Assembly: GCA_900549155.1 (NCBI GenBank) | Contig: URNF01000096.1 | Location: forward strand, 1 to 8,162 | Origin: an uncultured Oscillospiraceae bacterium | Lineage (GTDB): Bacteria > Bacillota > Clostridia > Oscillospirales > Acutalibacteraceae | Length of the DNA stretch: 8,162 bases | Reading direction: 5' to 3' | Shown: piece by piece, positions 5,868 to 8,162 of the stretch | Layout: every line of letters starts with the position of its first letter | Numbering within the stretch: position 1 is the stretch's first letter | Made by a program: the position numbers and the translations under genes | The notes under the pieces: generated by a model | Database searches by the model: none | What the model was told of the DNA's origin: nothing | What the model saw: only the letters and a program-made list of their open reading frames with translations

Positions 5868-7010
5868 CTATTTCATAAACCGGTTGTCATTCACCGCGAA
5901 TTTTTCGCCAAACTGCGTGTCATAGACGAAGAACAGGCAGAAATTCTGCGGCAGGTAGCCGTTTTGCTCCCGCTCGGCGGTCGTGACACCGAAATAGGTG
6001 TCCGAGCCGTTTCGCTCCCAGGTCGGGTCGGCGAAATACCATTTCCCGTCCAGCTTCATCATCGTCCATTCGTGCGCCTTATCTTTGAGACCCGACACAT
6101 GGTCGCAATATATCGTCATTGTCTCGACGCGACACTGCAGCAGTAAAAACGCATAGGCCTTGGCAAAAGAGGAGCACACACCGCTGCCGTTCATCAGCGC
6201 CGTGTAGGTCTCGCGATAGCGGGGATTTTTCTCCGTATAGTATGTGGGCTCGTCCCAGCGCGGCATGGTTTTGTTCAAAAGCGCCGTGTCATATTTCAGG
6301 GTCTTTGTGAAACGGCGGTATACCTCGCGAGCAACCTGCGCCGTCTCGCCCGTGCGGTTGCCAAGCAGCGCAAGGCAGCGGTTTTCAAATGCCTTGATGA
6401 TCTTTTCATGTTCCGCGCGATTTTTGGAGGTATAGCGGATATGCACTTCGTTATACACCCAGTCGATGCAGTTTTCGTCAAGTGCCGTATCGGCGAAAAA
6501 GACAGGGCAATACCAATACAGCAGTTCCAGCGCCGTTTGCGGTTGGTCATCGGCGGTGAACGGCACCACCGTTTCATATTGCATATAGGCGTCCACCAGC
6601 CGCCGATATAAAGAGATGTCCCGCAAACCCAAATACTGCAATGCCGCCTGCGGGACGGTGTATTCCAGCGTCGGGGAGAATTTTTGTGTCTGCTGCGCCG
6701 TTGTCGGTGCAGCGGTCTTGACGGGCGCACTTTCGGTTTTTGTCCCGCCGACGGCGGGCGTCGCCGTTTTGCGCGATGCGGGGGTGGTTGCAGGTGCGGC
6801 GTCCGTCGTTTTGTGCGTCATGTCGCCCGTTGTCGCGGTCGCATCCGTCGTTTGTGCGGCAGTCAAAAGCGTTGTCGGCGGCGTCCCATCGCTCACCGTC
6901 GGTTCGGCACAGCGGCACTGCCGCAACGACACCGCAGTGCCGACAAGCAACAACAGCACCGCGCCCAATGCAAGGATCTGTTTTGTATATTTTCGCAAAA
7001 ATGCGTGCAT
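5868..7010 (-). CDS. Membrane-anchored or secreted transglutaminase-like protein
   Basis: 380 residues, starting at ATG 7010 with GGGAG 7 nt upstream (7022-7018). A basic N-terminus (MHAFLRKYTK) and hydrophobic stretch 11-29 form a signal peptide or anchor; LRQC does not fit a lipobox well. Residues ~37-110 are a low-complexity Thr/Ala/Pro stalk, as in cell-wall-spanning linkers. The folded part (~115-380) ends in a transglutaminase-like core with a visible Cys-His-Asp triad: C279 in GSGVCSSFAKAY, H313 in KAHEWTMM and D328 in WYFADPTW. Such domains in Bacillota are usually extracellular cysteine proteases or peptidases, sometimes acting on cell-wall or protein crosslinks. The real substrate is unknown. 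It lies 53 nt downstream of aspS on the same strand, with the aspS terminator in between and no clear promoter of its own. Confidence 0.85.
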   Translation of the reverse strand: MHAFLRKYTKQILALGAVLLLLVGTAVSLRQCRCAEPTVSDGTPPTTLLTAAQTTDATATTGDMTHKTTDAAPATTPASRKTATPAVGGTKTESAPVKTAAPTTAQQTQKFSPTLEYTVPQAALQYLGLRDISLYRRLVDAYMQYETVVPFTADDQPQTALELLYWYCPVFFADTALDENCIDWVYNEVHIRYTSKNRAEHEKIIKAFENRCLALLGNRTGETAQVAREVYRRFTKTLKYDTALLNKTMPRWDEPTYYTEKNPRYRETYTALMNGSGVCSSFAKAYAFLLLQCRVETMTIYCDHVSGLKDKAHEWTMMKLDGKWYFADPTWERNGSDTYFGVTTAEREQNGYLPQNFCLFFVYDTQFGEKFAVNDNRFMK

Positions 7011-7028
7011 ACCCTTTCTCCCGAAAAC

Positions 7029-7060
7029 AAAGGGGCAAGCGTTTTCACCCCTGCCCCTTT
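7029..7060 (-). terminator. Terminator of aspS
   Basis: On the minus strand, AAAGGGGCA (7060-7052) pairs with TGCCCCTTT (7037-7029) around a 14-nt loop, followed by GTTTT. It starts 3 nt past the aspS stop. The ribosome binding site of the next gene begins right after it, so that gene may rely on read-through. Confidence 0.78.
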
Positions 7061-7063
7061 TTG

Positions 7064-8162
7064 TCAGTTTTCCTCTTTTTTCACAACCGCAATGCCGAGA
7101 TCGTCCAGCTGCGCCTTGTCTACCTCTGCAGGGCAGTCGGTCATCAGCTCGGTCATGTTCTGCACCTTCGGATAGGCAATGACATCCCGCAGCGTCGGCG
7201 CGCCCAGCATCTGCATCACCAGGCGGTCAAGCCCGATGCCCATGCCGCCGTGCGGCGGCGCGCCATAGCGGAAAGCGTCGGTCAGGAAACCAAACTTCTG
7301 CTGCGCTTCCTCGTCGGAAAGCCCCAGCGCATGGAACATATGTCCCTGCAGCTCGGGGTCGGTGATACGGATCGAGCCGGATGCCAATTCGATGCCGTTG
7401 AGCACCAGGTCGTATGCTTTCGCAAACACCTTTTCGGGGGCGTTGTCGAGATACGGGATACATTCATCCAGCGGCGCGGTGAAGGGATGGTGCATGGCAA
7501 GCCACTGCTCCGACTCCTCGTCCCACTCGAAGAACGGGAACTCGGTGATCCACAGCAGATTATAGCCGCTGCGCGGAATTTCCAGCTTGTTTGCCAATTC
7601 GAGACGCACCGCGCCGAGCGTCGTCAGCACATGCTTTTTCACGGTGTCGGCAACGATCAGGATCACGTCGCCCTGCTCGGCACCCGTCGCGTCCAGAATG
7701 CGCTGCATCTCTTCCTCGGAGAGGAATTTGCCAAACGAGGAGGACATACCCTCGTCGGTCATACGGATGAAGGCAAGGCCCTTGCCGCCGATGCCCTTGA
7801 CCATTTCGGTGAGCTTGTCGATCTCCTTACGGGAGAGCTTTTTCACAGCGCCCTTGGCGTTGAGGGCACGCACCGTTCCGCCGCCGTTCACAGCGGAGGT
7901 AAACACGCCGAAACCGCAATCCTTCACCGCATCGGTGAGGTCGATGATCTCCATGCCGAAGCGGGTGTCCGGCTTGTCCGAGCCGAAGCGTTCCATCGCC
8001 TCGGTGTAGGTCAGGCGCGGCAGCGGCAGCGGCACATCGACGCCGAGCACTTCCTTGAACAGTGTCTGCATATACCGCTCGCCGACATCCAGCACATCCT
8101 CAACGTCCACGAAGGACATTTCAAGGTCGATCTGGGTGAATTCCGGCTGACGGTCGGCGCGC
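7064..8162 (-). CDS. aspS: Aspartyl-tRNA synthetase, C-terminal part (5' end outside window)
   Basis: Class II synthetase attaching aspartate to tRNA-Asp (or also tRNA-Asn if non-discriminating; this cannot be decided here). About 365 codons are visible, entering from the right edge and ending at TGA 7066-7064. The first residues, RADRQPEFTQID (8161-8126), are the end of motif 2. The bacterial GAD insertion domain follows (from about RFGSDKPDTRFGMEI through VKKHVLTTLGAVR). After it come the catalytic-core stretches ELASGSIRITDPELQ and motif 3 GGMGIGLDRLVM (around 7249-7214), then the C-terminal APTLRDVIAYPKVQ. An internal ATG at 8119 is not the start because conserved motif 2 lies upstream of it. 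Codon use resembles the neighbouring genes. A hairpin terminator follows immediately. Confidence 0.97.
   Translation of the reverse strand, partial: RADRQPEFTQIDLEMSFVDVEDVLDVGERYMQTLFKEVLGVDVPLPLPRLTYTEAMERFGSDKPDTRFGMEIIDLTDAVKDCGFGVFTSAVNGGGTVRALNAKGAVKKLSRKEIDKLTEMVKGIGGKGLAFIRMTDEGMSSSFGKFLSEEEMQRILDATGAEQGDVILIVADTVKKHVLTTLGAVRLELANKLEIPRSGYNLLWITEFPFFEWDEESEQWLAMHHPFTAPLDECIPYLDNAPEKVFAKAYDLVLNGIELASGSIRITDPELQGHMFHALGLSDEEAQQKFGFLTDAFRYGAPPHGGMGIGLDRLVMQMLGAPTLRDVIAYPKVQNMTELMTDCPAEVDKAQLDDLGIAVVKKEEN

Noticed and set aside
6616..7182. Plus-strand open frames opposite the Thr-rich stalk
   Set aside because: They reflect the low-complexity stalk codons read in reverse, have no RBS or motif and cross the aspS terminator.

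Overview
The window looks like a Bacillota (Clostridia, probably Oscillospiraceae-like gut lineage) chromosome fragment of fairly high GC. The reasons are a T-box leader on ileS, strong TTGACA/TATAAT promoters, GGAGG-type ribosome binding sites, a lipoprotein-anchored amino-acid ABC transporter and long stop-free antisense frames. It may be a metagenome contig, because its left edge looks chimeric.

Layout. Minus strand, 1-2948: isoleucyl-tRNA synthetase (ileS), running off the left edge. Its last ~47 visible codons are not IleS but match the N-terminal ATP-grasp region of pyruvate phosphate dikinase, joined in frame at a shared Leu-Thr-Ala-Asp-Asp-Leu stretch. Minus strand, ~2949-3239: an ileS promoter and a T-box riboswitch leader with a likely AUC (Ile) specifier, an antiterminator and a terminator. 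Centre, 3240-3463: a divergent regulatory region with a 12-bp inverted repeat, a perfect 18-bp ARG-box-like palindrome and a consensus promoter facing right. Plus strand, 3464-5824: a three-gene polar amino-acid ABC transporter operon (lipoprotein binding protein, permease, ATPase), ending at a hairpin that can act as a bidirectional terminator. Minus strand, 5868-7010: a membrane-anchored transglutaminase-like protein with a Thr/Ala-rich stalk. Minus strand, 7064-8162: the C-terminal part of aspartyl-tRNA synthetase (aspS), running off the right edge.

The standout observation is that the substrate-binding protein is circularly permuted. The segment that normally ends family-3 solute-binding proteins sits right after the lipobox, and the protein stops where lobe 2 normally crosses back to lobe 1. 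The ligand-contacting residues are kept, and the gene sits in an intact operon with good expression signals, so it is probably functional. The ARG-box suggests arginine/ArgR control and hints at a basic amino acid as substrate. The two aminoacyl-tRNA synthetases flanking the operon make this an amino-acid-economy neighbourhood, though each transcription unit appears independent.
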